Below are positions 37,916 to 49,109 of a DNA stretch of 64,000 nt, in pieces (positions within the stretch are counted from its first letter, which is position 1; every line of letters begins with the position of its first letter). The notes beneath the pieces were generated by a model. It ran no database searches. It saw nothing but the letters and a program-made list of their open reading frames with translations, and was not told the DNA's origin. This DNA comes from Spisula solida (Eukaryota > Mollusca > Bivalvia > Venerida > Mactridae): assembly GCA_947247005.1 (NCBI GenBank), contig OX365947.1, positions 39,450,760 to 39,514,759 on the forward strand. The letters are read 5' to 3'. The translations under genes were made by a program, and so were the position numbers.

Positions 37916-39033
37916 GCCTGATAAATAATAAAATTCCATGATTGTAGAACTTTCTGAAAATCAGGGTGCATGTCAAATACACCCTGAAAAGCCTCATTTC
38001 TCACAATTACACCAAGATTCCATCCTCAGACTCCATCCTGACAGTCTGCCCTGATTCCACCCTGACTCCATGTGTAATTTTCACTAGACAGGAAGGGCTT
38101 AAACCTGTCAGGTTTGATAATAATTCTGCATAAATATCTTCAAGTTCATGAATCACAGAATTCATAATTTCTTCACGATTTTTTGAGAATAAATGATGTA
38201 AGTTATGATATAACTGAATTAAATTAGAATGTTTCACAAATGTTGTAAAATATGAAGAAAATAAAAATATTAAACTAGATCTTGAAATTTCATTTCTAAT
38301 ATAAATCATAAAATGACTGCTATCTATAAGACATTGTAAGTATTTTGGCAGAATTTTACAACGGAAGCCAAGATTTTCAATAATACATAACAGTCAGGAG
38401 GATCTTGTACGGCAATACTTTCACAGCTGCATACAAAATTACATAAATACTTAGTAGAATATAACGGCACATTTCCTTGCTTCAAGTACCTACCAACTCT
38501 CCCCAGGTGCACAAGAAACTGCAGATTCCTACAGAAATATTTACCACAACATTATTGTAAGACTAAAAATAATCGAAGATGAAATATATATCCATAATTA
38601 AATGTGAAAAGTTTTTGCATCATAATGACATTTAGTTAATGAAATGTTATTCACGTTTAGAATCTGACAAGTTAAACAAATAGTTAACTTTGGATATTTG
38701 TGAAGAAAGTTCAAGCAACAAAGACACATATGTCATGTATTAAGTTTATTACACTGAAATAATAGCAGAATACCGAATATGGTTGTAAGTTAAAAGTTAA
38801 ATAATAAAGCTATGATTAGTCTGTATGTATAAAATCTGCCATGACATTTACAACAGTGTAGTAACTTGTGGCTACAGGTCCAAGACGAAATTTGCTTCAT
38901 TTTTAAAACAAAAATAGCCATAAGTATTTTATTTCTTCACTGAATTCTATGAAATATAGACCATGTTAAGGGGAAAAATATTTTTTTGCTTTCCATGAAT
39001 TTAAGATCTATTTCAGCAGCTGTGCCGTTTTGT

Positions 39034-39093
39034 CCAGCACCCTGTGAAACCTTGGAAAAGAAAAGGCTTGAAACAGGTTTCACAGGGTGTTGG
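39034..39093. repeat. Short hairpin, 18-bp stem
   Basis: CCAGCACCCTGTGAAACC pairs with GGTTTCACAGGGTGTTGG at one mismatch (a G-U pair in RNA) around a 24-base loop. It could be a remnant inverted-repeat element or an RNA hairpin; nothing shows transcription. Confidence 0.6.
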
Positions 39094-40442
39094 AAAAAAC
39101 TATAAAGAGTTGCAGCCAAAAGGGCGCAGGTGCATCCTCTACCAGTGCAGAAAGAGCATGATCTGACCATAGCCCCTAAAGGGAGAGAGACATTCAGCCG
39201 GGCATGCCTGTATCTTATATAAATCCTATTTATTATCATAAGGACATTTATATTTAATTTTTCAACATCATAATAAAACAGAATATCTGTAAAAGTTTCA
39301 CAAATTATAATTCCAAGCTTTCAACATTAAGAATAAATGCTTAATAAGTATTACACGAAATTATGAAAACAAAAAAATATATATATACAAATTAAAGATA
39401 ATTTTTCATCCATATTCATTATTATTTTATTGATCCAAGTTTTATTTTTTGTTTACTATTCTTCACAAAATTTAATGCTTTGAAGATGATTGAAGCATCT
39501 TAATCATCACCTTGAATACAAAAATAAATAAAGCCAACATCCCTATTTTAAGTTTATATAAGAAATTATATTTGTGAAAATTGCAAAACTTTTGAATGAA
39601 TAAATAAAACTTGCTTATTACTGGTAAAACCATACAAATATTTCAAACCAATAAAATGTCCTATTTTTGGCTTTCGGCAGGTAAATTCCAGTAAATGTCT
39701 GTTAATTATAATATTCTAAAAAATCTGTAACCAAACTTTAACAATCACATAATCTAATCTCACTGGAGTTTAATCATATTATACAAATCTATCTATAAGA
39801 CTGAACGAACCTGGCTAAATTTAGAGCAAATCAATTTAATCATAATTTGCTGATAAGCTATCTCGAATGATATGTCAAAATATAAAACATATGTTCTCAA
39901 TAAACACAAATTCGTTACATTTCTCAACAATTCAACTTCCAGTAATAATCAGTGAACAATTTATCTAAATTCAACATGATATTTCTCACAACCGACCTAA
40001 AATATAATCCAGAATGCTGCAAAAAAACTGAACCAGAAAAAAACTTTAAATACCGGTACACACACTGGGTATTTTAGTATAGTTATAGACTATAGTGTAT
40101 ATAATTACAGCAGTCGACTGGATTAAATTTCAGGCACAAAACATTCTTGGCCTGACCTACACTCCATACCATATTACCTTACATGTCATAAATCATACAG
40201 TGTATCCAAAAAAACTTCCCATTAATTTTATAGTGCAGGGCACAAAATGTGAAGACTCTGTCAAAACTTGACATACACATTAGAACAAGTAGAAAATATG
40301 CATAAAAACTTTGCAGATAACATTTTTCTTCATAGTCTGTACAGAGTTTTATGTGAGTTTAGCTCCAACGAGCCATGTGAAACACATAGTCTGGTAGAGT
40401 GTAATAGATTGTTCTGTAAAATTGTGTGAGAATAGACTTCAA

Positions 40443-40684
40443 GGTACTGTTTTATCAAAGCACTTACAGAAACCATTAACTACGCTCAAAATTAAATTCT
40501 TTCTTTATAATGCTTTAACTACTACAAATTGTGGTGAAGGGATATGCAATATTAATGATAATTCAGCTAATGAACTCGTACAAACAATACCTGTCCCCTA
40601 TTTTATGATTGTAAAAGCGTTATAAGGTATTAAAAGTTGAGCGTAAATTTAAGACTTTCGTAAGTGCTTTGATAAAACAGTACC
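40443..40684. mobile_element. 242-bp element with 25-bp perfect terminal repeats
   Basis: Both ends start GGTACTGTTTTATCAAAGCA and continue CTTAC (right end read on the minus strand), a perfect 25-bp match. Similarity extends inwards with mismatches (CTACGCTC against TTGAGCGTA). No target duplication was identified. The plus-strand 67-codon frame inside is incidental. Confidence 0.85.
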
Positions 40685-40924
40685 CTGATGAATATGCAAG
40701 ATTATTCCACACTGGTGTTATATCTACTTTATACCCGTTATCATATACCGGTGTATATATATATATATATCTGTCTACAATTATACCTTCAGGATAGTAA
40801 TGAATTTAAATTATGCATACCCGGTATTTTAATAATAATATGAATTATTAGAAAAAGTATATGCAAAAAAATTAAACCCAAAACTATGTATCAGTATTTC
40901 ACATGAAAAAAATTCAATTGAGCA

Positions 40925-41032
40925 AAACTTTGTCAAGTCTTTGAATTTTTTCACCGTATTAACTTTCATTTTCTCAGTGCAGACAAATTCATTCTTTCTA
41001 GTGAATCAAATCCATAATTTTAGTACCCCTGT
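40925..41032. repeat. Family H fragment
   Basis: Carries the right half of the family (TTAACTTTCATTTTCT, AAATTCATTCTTTCTAGTGA, TAGTACCCCTG end). The left half is missing. Confidence 0.6.
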
Positions 41033-42685
41033 TTATGTAAAGCCATCTTCTTTTAGCAGCCATATTTTTTATCATTCAACTGACTTCTTAACACAGTTAG
41101 ACTAAATTTGAAGACAACCACTATTATGCAGGTCAATTGATAAAAAATACACCCTAGTTCAAAAATATCAAATTCTCAGGTATTTAATAAGTTGAATATT
41201 CTGATATGCAGGATTACAGAGTAAACAAAAGGTCATTGATTATCAACTTGATATAAACTTTATTATAGTTACCACAGAAAGTTTACGTGTGACACACTTC
41301 TCTGGGTCAAACATATCAAGCCTACATTTACTTTGTTCGGTTTGTTACGCAATTTTCAACAATAATTTAGTTTGAGACACAACATTGAACCTAAACAGTT
41401 TTCTTCAAGTATTTATCAACCTGGGCTAAGAAGCCCCCCCCCCCCACAACCAACCAAAAACTTACCGGTATTAAATTTTGAAAATGTAAATCTCAAAATT
41501 TTGGCTATGCAAATATGAATTGAATTTTAATAAATAACTTTTTATTAACATAATTTATTGCATTATATGGAATACATTAGCCCTGAAATTCAAATGTTAG
41601 CTATCATTAAAACAAACTTGTGGGAATTATAGGAATATAAAATTGATTTTTTTTTATATAACACACCAATAAAGATAAATGTGCTTTACAAATTGGGTTT
41701 CTTTCATATTAAAGTGAATACCGTAATCATTTTTAATCGAAAACTACAACTAATATTAACTATGCTGCAGATAATTTATTTATGGCCAGAAATGTGTATA
41801 TTCAAAATGGGTTTCATGTAACTGTATTAGACAAGAACGCTAGATGATTTTTTTGTCTTCTAAAAGATCTGGGGGTTCGAATGTTGGGTTAGGCAGGCCA
41901 TGTTCTTCAGTGATGTTCACTTCTGTTGTGTTTTCCACATGTGGAGCAGTTGCTTACGAAAGTTTAAGTTATTTATGGTTGTTAATTAATTTCACACAAA
42001 AACGAATGAAAACAACTGACTGTTGAATATGACTGAAATAGGCTTGAATATCAGCATAAAAACTAGATGAAATCATAAAAAATTCACAGTATCATAATAT
42101 ATAATCAAGTAAGGCCTAAACAAATTAACGTTGCTGTTCTGGTAAAATACTAAACAACTTCATTTTTTTACTTATATTATTAATTTTTATGTACTGGAAA
42201 ATCGTTGATCTCTGGTGACTTCCAATAAAATGCCATAAAATAGTTGAGGGCAGTGGCAAAAAAGGGAAGTAAGCCTAATTGATAGTTCACGCAACAATTT
42301 ACAGTCCATGGTTCTCTGTGTCTACAGAACTAAAACAATAGTGTGCAATTGTTGCGAAACAATTGCTCGAGTCTAAACAGGCTATAATCAGCACTGAAAT
42401 ATCAACATTTGTTTTGGCCTAATGTAAGTATGATTTGAAACAGTATAGTGTAAGTTAAAGGTCTGCACTAGCAGAGATATGGACTATATTAGACACGCAA
42501 TCCAGTAATATATTACATTGTTCAACTGCATTGTTCTTGTCATTTAATTAATTACAATGGCACTGCACTATTGTGGTGAATCAACTGATTATATTGTTGA
42601 TTACATACATGTGTTCGGCACTGAATAGTCTCAACCACAAATCTATTGCATATATATATATTGGGCTTTACTGCAAATTTACATA

Positions 42686-42957
42686 CATACATGCCATGTT
42701 TCGCAGACCCCTTTGTGTGAAATTGGTACGATTATAATGAGGGATATTTTCCTTGCTCAAACTTTAAACTTAAATTAATGAAGTTTGAATGCAATTTTCA
42801 CTTATTTTAACTTTAATGACAATACCATACATGTTTCATGTAACAATTTGAGCTAATATTTGTGATCATTTTCATGTTAACTAAAAATGTCAGGTTCCAG
42901 TATATCCAAGAAATGTGTGAGATTCTATCAATTTGCCTCTGAGATCTGGCGTGTAAG
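42686..42957. mobile_element. 272-bp MITE, family M copy 2 (inverted)
   Basis: Reverse-complement relative of 33877-34220: CATACATGCCATGTTTCGCA then GACCCCTTTGTGTGA, TTTGTGATCATTTTCATG, CAGGTTCCAGTATATCC and a CTGGCGTGTAAG end. It is shorter by about 70 bp. The flanks do not show a clean duplication. Confidence 0.75.
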
Positions 42958-44087
42958 ATACTATTGTGGGACAAAAAAATCCTGAAAATACACCATACAG
43001 CTACATTATTACAAACACAGCAGAAATTGTTAGTTTATGTGACACGTAATCTCACATAATGGAATAATTTACGAGAATTGTTCCTAGACGTTTATAATTT
43101 ACCCACAACTCTGGATTGTTTAAATTAGACATTAGCATGCCCTGTAAATACCAACCATTATGTAACAGGCAAAATTCTTATCAACTAAAAAACTGCCAGT
43201 TCTGAGTCACACACCTGTAAAAACTAAAATCAATTTAAACTTCAGATCTAAAAAGAAAATAAACTGTAAAATGGAAATTTATCGTAAACATACCCAATGG
43301 TTTATCCTAAAATAAGTAAGCTCCACAGTGCAAGCACTCACAGAAGAGAATTAATCTGTCAGCACACACACACATATATATATATATTTTTATCCAATAA
43401 AGCCACAAATTTTAACGCAAAATGTACTAGATATCAGCACTACTGCCCGAGCCCTATTATACTACTGCAAGATGTAGAATGAATACACTACAGCACTTAG
43501 TCACACTGTAAGGTGCTTTTCATAGGGTCAGTAATCAACGGTGAACTTCTCCGCCCTCCTTTACCACAATTGTATCAATTTTATCGTAATGTCAAACTGT
43601 TTATGAAAGAAAATCCCTCCCCTGCTCTGCTAACAAAAAAATCTCCGTCTTCAATATGAGCCCGTAGAAAATAGGCTAAAAACACATCGAGATGCTCACC
43701 AGTGCGTGTAACATAGTGAAACAGGAGTGTCGCAACCTACTAAATAAAGTTTGTAGGGCTTTCTCTGGCTTGCTTTTCAATTTAATTTATAACTCTTCCC
43801 TATGAAGAGTATTTCAAGCATACATTTATCAGAAGTATTTCTATACATAGGTTATAAACTATACAGGTAAAAATATGAAATTTGATGAAGTTGGGTCATG
43901 AAAAGGATAGATTAAACGTAAAGCATGGGGATTTTGAAGACAAATATAGCGGGCATAAAAATTCAACAGCATATAAAATGGAAATAACAACTGTGTAAAA
44001 GAACAAGGTATTAACAGATCAGATGTGATAAAATTTTACCCAAACAAATAAATTGCAGTGTTACTGCTTAATAATGTACTGTTTTTA
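42958..44087. other. Gene-free intron stretch
   Basis: Contains a CA/TA microsatellite at about 43364-43386 and otherwise nothing recognised. Confidence 0.5.
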
Positions 44088-44317
44088 GTCCCCTACCGGT
44101 TTTTGACCGGAGGGGACTATAGGTTTGCCCTCCGTCCGTCAAAAAATCTGTATCCTGACATAACTCAAACAGTTTCCAAGCTAGATTTATGAAACTTGGT
44201 ACGTGGATAGAGAGCAATAAGGGGATCATGCACGTCTAAAAATATTTTGATTCTGACTAAATTTGTGGTTGCTATGGCAACAGAAACATTGAAAATGGCT
44301 TCAAACCGGTAGGGGAC
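44088..44317. mobile_element. GTCCCCTACCGG inverted-repeat element, copy 1
   Basis: Exact 15-bp terminal inverted repeats GTCCCCTACCGGTTT. Internal blocks GGTTTGCCCTCCGTCCGTC, AACTCAAACAGTTTCCAAGC and GTTGCTATGGCAACAGAAAC match the inverted copy at 57215-57456. Confidence 0.85.
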
Positions 44318-45355
44318 TTCTGTATTGCTTACAATTCTCCATTACATGTTTTACCAGGTTTACGAACAGAAAAAAAAGACATTCAGAACGAGCTAGGGCA
44401 TCACACCCAGATACCTTGTACCACACAGCAGCATGCTGTATCTTGTTGGTGGTCATTGCCTTATATGGCAGGAAAAACCGAAGGACTATGCACGGTCTCA
44501 GTGAGTCAGCCGGACGGAACACACAACAAACATGCAAATCTGGTGGGTGGATGGCCAGGCACCACATTTTGCCAGAAGTACACCATATATATTTAAGTTT
44601 AACAGCACCTGGTGATGTTGCATAACCTTCATTTTGGTGAACCAGGTTTTCAAAGAAGGAACCAGCTTTCCGAAGAGTTATGGACCTTAGGAAGGATTTT
44701 TGTTGGAATTTGTGTGCAACAAACTACCTACCTGTTGGATAGCTAATTCTTTAAGGGTTAGGAAGAGTTAATGTGAAAATCTGGTGATGACCATTTGACA
44801 CCTACAGTACATGGCCCCAATCATTATTTATATATTAAGTGATGTTATCTATCAAGTAAATTAAGTATACTATTGTGAGTATTGTCAGATAAAACAGAGA
44901 TCAAATCAAATTTTAACCAACACCTTTAAAAGAATCTTAATTTCAAAATAATAATATACAATTAAGTTCTGACATTTCAATGGAAGCCATGTGAGTGCCA
45001 ACATTAAAGAAGACACTATCAGTGCCAATATATATTTATAAAGTACAAGACAAACAAGACCTAGGTAAATACACTCAAAAACTTCAACTTTTTAGGACTA
45101 AATCATCATATTGGCATTTATACAAAGAAATAAATTAACTAAACATCTGATATTGCTTATAATAAAATCACCTTTAAATCAAATAATTACTTGGAAGATT
45201 TGGACACCTTCATGCGTCCCTATAGATCTGAATAGATAAATACAAGTATTTAAATGAAGATCACAATCAAATAAGGCAAGCTGTTCACTTGGCTAATAAG
45301 GAAAAAGTATTAGCACATGACTGACTGCCAGCCCTTGTTAACCAGACATCCTGAA

Positions 45356-45540
45356 AGTAGGAAAAATGGTCAAGACATTTGGTCTGGTAAAGTTGTCGTA
45401 CAATCTGACCAAATGCAAAATTTACAGACCAAAAATAGGATCAAAAGTAAATAATTTGGAACTTTGAATTATTCATAAGTGTTTAAAACACAAATTTTCG
45501 TCCAATTTAACAAACCAGCTATAATACTTCATCCATTTTC
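45356..45540. repeat. Interspersed repeat, inverse of 23394-23590
   Basis: TTGGTCTGGTAAAG, GTTTAAAACACAAATTTTCG, TCCAATTTAACAAACCAGCT and TTCATCCATTTTC are the reverse complement, in reverse order, of blocks at 23.4 kb. Confidence 0.6.
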
Positions 45541-45614
45541 AATAGAAAGTATGTGTTTTTCTGTTTTCAGAGTGGAAATACCATTTGGTATGTGACGTCA
45601 TGTTTGGCTTAGAA

Positions 45615-45915
45615 TGCAAGAAAAAATCAGTCAACAAAAAGTTAAACACAATAACCGTAAGTATTTTATTCTTACTTTCACAGATTTTCACGAGGCATCC
45701 TCCACGCTTGAGCCGAGAATATTCTATGCAACTTAATATGTACCCAAAAAAGGCTAAAAATGTGACTAATTGTTCAAAAATATTTAGTTGCATGGATAGA
45801 ACTCATTCTCGGCTTGAGCGTTGAAGACATCTTGCGAAAATCGGCCAAAGAATAAAATACCTACGGCTGTTAAAACTTTTTAACTTTTTGTTGACAAATT
45901 TTTACTTGATTTCTG
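45615..45915. mobile_element. 300-bp foldback element with long arms
   Basis: The arms of about 110-120 bp (45615-45724 and about 45795-45915) are diverged reverse complements: GTCAACAAAAAGTTAAA, GTAAGTATTTTATTCTT, GATTTTC, and CGCTTGAGCCGAGAAT on the left, each with its partner on the right. The centre is about 70 bp. Frames on both strands here are side effects of the palindrome. Confidence 0.75.
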
Positions 45916-47649
45916 ACCTATCTATATTTAGCCAGCATCCAGCATGTGATTCTGGGAATGAAAGCTAAACTGTTCTACCTGCTTATTTCATTTATACCCA
46001 CTTAGAGCAGTTTAGCCTTCTTCTCTCTAACTGGTGATAAATAAATCAAAGAGTCAACTGATGACATATCTATAACTGAATGATTTATACCGGGCTACAA
46101 TAAGAACATTAACTGCGCCTGTTTATTTGCTTAGCAATAAAACCATGTTATATGTCTAAAATAAACTCATTTTTTGTTATTTATTGATACATATAATAGG
46201 AAAGAATCAGCCACATCAATTTCGTAAGTATTTACTGCCTTTCCTTTCCACATCACACCATATAAGATCATAGTTTAAGCAATTACAATAATTATTTTTT
46301 AGATAAGATTTATTTACGAATGTTTATTTTTATTAGAATGTAAAGATTTAAAAATTGTAATGTTATTCAATATTCATGTTATTTGATCACAAATACCACA
46401 TCACATAAAACTATGTTACTGTTGCCACATATTGTTCACTGGAACTTGTGGTCCTGATGGGCATCACTCACAGAAGAATTTTGGTAAAAAATTGAGGAAT
46501 TTGTATATCCGATGCAGTGATTTTTTCCTTCTTTATTACGGTCCGGTAAACAGACCCTTTCCCACTGGCTAAAAGGCTATAATTTTCCAAATTTGAATGG
46601 AGAAATTCCCAATTAACATTTTAAAAATAAACAAATTCAAATCGGACATAAAATGATGAAGGTATGAACATTTTTGACAAGGTCATGCATAAAAGTTTAT
46701 ACCTGTAAACATTCACATGTATGTAATATCTTATTCTGTTTTAAATGTGTATGGTCATCATATTGTGTGCACATGTGGTTAGTTTTGAATGAACAGGTTA
46801 AAATTCAAATTGATAGACAAGCAAATATTTTTTCCAACAAACATTTTGTCTTGCAATTTATTTGATGTAATTTATAAAGATTTTTTTCACGCCCCTTTAA
46901 AAAACTGGTTAAATCTAAATTAAAATTACATTTTAAAATCATGCATATATACCATGTTATCGCTTTTTATGGTTTTTAATTGTAGAAGGTTTGAAAAAAG
47001 GTCAGTTGTTTTAGATGCCAATACAGTGAGAGACTTGATGGATGTGGAATTTGACAATTTCCATTGTTTAATTCCGGCTACGTTTACAGAAAATGAGAAA
47101 TATGAATAAAGGATTGAAATATAATTTGTTGGCTATTTTATCATGAACTTGTAAGGTCCCTAAGGCTGATAATGCTTAGATGTTCGATAAACAGTCTCTC
47201 CATGCTAAAGTAAAGAAAAATTGATCTGCAAGGAATGTACTACAAGCAATCAACCTCTGAATTACCATGAAATAGTCTTAACAATATATATTACCATAAA
47301 TAAAAGTTTGCACATTTTAATTTTTACTGTTATATCCTGTTGTTCCCTATTTCTGGGCATATAAGCACAAAATTGATTTTAAAAGTGTTTAAAAAAACTT
47401 TTTTAATTATTTAATTTAGAGGAAAATATGACTTAACCACTTAAGCAAAGCATGCAATCAACAAAACCACACAAAAATTAACTTGTATTGTCTATTTTTA
47501 GCATCATATCATGTGACCTCAATAATCTGAATTCAAGAGCACTTTTTTCGTATTGTGCCTCGACTGGTTTTCTCACAAACTTTATGAGGCCCAATTTGTA
47601 GTATTGTCCTTCAGCCACACAAATTCTCATTTGTGGTTGAAAATCAGTC
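45916..47649. other. Gene-free intron stretch
   Basis: AT-rich, no exon seen. GGTCCGGTAAACAGACC near 46540 resembles the end of the 23.4/45.4 kb repeat family. Confidence 0.45.
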
Positions 47650-47948
47650 AAAAACAAGACTGCGTTCAATAAACGCTTATGCCCCCTGGGGAAGCCTTGT
47701 CCGTAAATAAGTCTAAGTCCAAAATTAGGTCAAGGTGAAGGTCAAAACGGGGTCATGTGATACAGGTGTGTGGAGAGTGTTCATATACAACATCCATGCA
47801 AGTTTGGAAGCTTTGTAGCAAGCCATAATGATGCTAGAAGAAACGGTCAATTTGGGTTAACCAGGACGGACAGACCAACGGGCGGACGAACGGACGGACA
47901 GGTGAATCACTATATGCCTCCCGATCAATCGATACGGGGGCATAAAAA
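47650..47948. mobile_element. TATGCCCCC-bounded non-autonomous element
   Basis: TATGCCCCC at 47679 and GGGGGCATA ending at 47944 are inverted ends. The interior carries GGTCAAGGTGAAGGTCAAAA and a GGACGGACAGACC/GGACGGACAGG tract. The leading ACAAGACTGCGTTCAATAAA is shared with the truncated copy at 56607. Confidence 0.7.
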
Positions 47949-48831
47949 GTTTGAGCAAAAATTATATGGGTTGTTTCCCTTTTTTGAAATATTCGCCATT
48001 TTTTGTTTTTCAAAAATTTTCGTTATTTGCCCAACTCTGATAATTTTTTTGTGGAAATCAACTTATATATATTAAAACTATCAAAATGATTAAAAAATAT
48101 AACTCAGAATCAAAGTTTTGATGTTTGCTGGAAATATGAGAAAGCATTCATGACGATACGTGAATCAGGGATACAAAAAATGTGACTTCGCAAAATTCCT
48201 CTCTCACAAAAAAAATCTATGAAATCTGCAGTCAAATTCGGAGACAGTCCCCAATCAGAAAAGTATTCCCTCCCACTCCCCAAAAAATCCCAAGTTTGGT
48301 TCCAAATGACTGCGGACACATTCCACGAAGTAGTGTGAGGGCACTGCCTGGCCCATGGAGGGTTTTTTCCTGAAATTTATCTAGCTCCATTACTTTACAC
48401 ACAGCCCTCTCTAAGTTTATACCCAATGTAATACATTAAGGTGTGAAAATAGAGACCATTAACAACTAAAAATACGCGAAGAAAGTATATTTATCACCTA
48501 TTAAGTATTTCTCAACAGATGCAATCAACGAATTGACAGCTTAGTCGGAGCCGATGTTGTCAAATGTGACAATTTCCATCCGGTCAAAGCAAAATAAACA
48601 TCGGAAATATAAATGGAAACACGTGAAAGTTAACAATAATGTATCACAAACAAAATTAAATTAGTATGCGTTTAAAAAGACTGTTAAATGTGACAAAAAA
48701 CCGACGGAATCAAAAGGTAAACAAACATTTTTTCAAGCGTCTATTGATTCGTAAAGCGCGCAACTGACAAGATCAAAACTGAACATATTTCTTACGATTA
48801 ACAATAAAATTCATTATTTTTGTACACTTAC

Positions 48832-48950
48832 AGATTAGTCGTAGAATCTACTGTCCCTTGCAGCGAAATTTAGCTGCTAACAAACCCGAAAACCCATTCG
48901 TTACTTTCAAAACTTCTTCCACAAGTTTCAAAGATGGCGGCGCATTACCG
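48832..48950 (-). other. Probable non-coding first exon of the TALE-like gene
   Basis: A strong minus-strand donor (AATCT followed by GTAAGTG at 48831-48825) lies just inside a GC-richer island. The exon start is not defined; 48950 is only an estimate. The nearest matching minus-strand acceptor with coding sequence is at 31734, giving an intron of about 17 kb. An open frame of 86 codons runs through this stretch but stops at 48848, before the donor, so it would be at most an upstream ORF. Confidence 0.5.
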
Positions 48951-48996
48951 TAATCACGGAATGGTCCGGAAGTTGCCGAGTAAAAAGCGCGCCAAA
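48931..48996. promoter_or_regulatory. TATA-less promoter cluster: YY1, ETS, E2F-type motifs
   Basis: Within 66 bp there are AAGATGGCGGC (YY1 type, 48931-48941), CCGGAAGT (ETS/GABP type, 48966-48973) and GCGCCAAA (E2F type, 48989-48996). This is the classical make-up of a housekeeping, often bidirectional promoter and sits directly upstream of the minus-strand donor. The YY1 motif is in the sense usual for a plus-strand transcript, where its ATG would open a 31-codon ORF, so divergent transcription is possible. Confidence 0.55.
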
Positions 48997-49109
48997 AATT
49001 GTCATCATCAGCTACTTGATTTTCTTTGAGATAAAAATAAACTTTGAATAGTATTTTCATAGCATTTATCATACGATGAATATTGCGCATGATTAAATAA
49101 CTTACCAAA

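Noticed and set aside
45539..45824. Overlapping frames of 79 and 84 codons on both strands
   Set aside because: Palindromic foldback element; open frames on both strands are a consequence of the symmetry.
48848..49108. 86-codon minus-strand ORF over the promoter island
   Set aside because: It stops before the splice donor, crosses the promoter motifs and is not recognisable; at most an upstream ORF.
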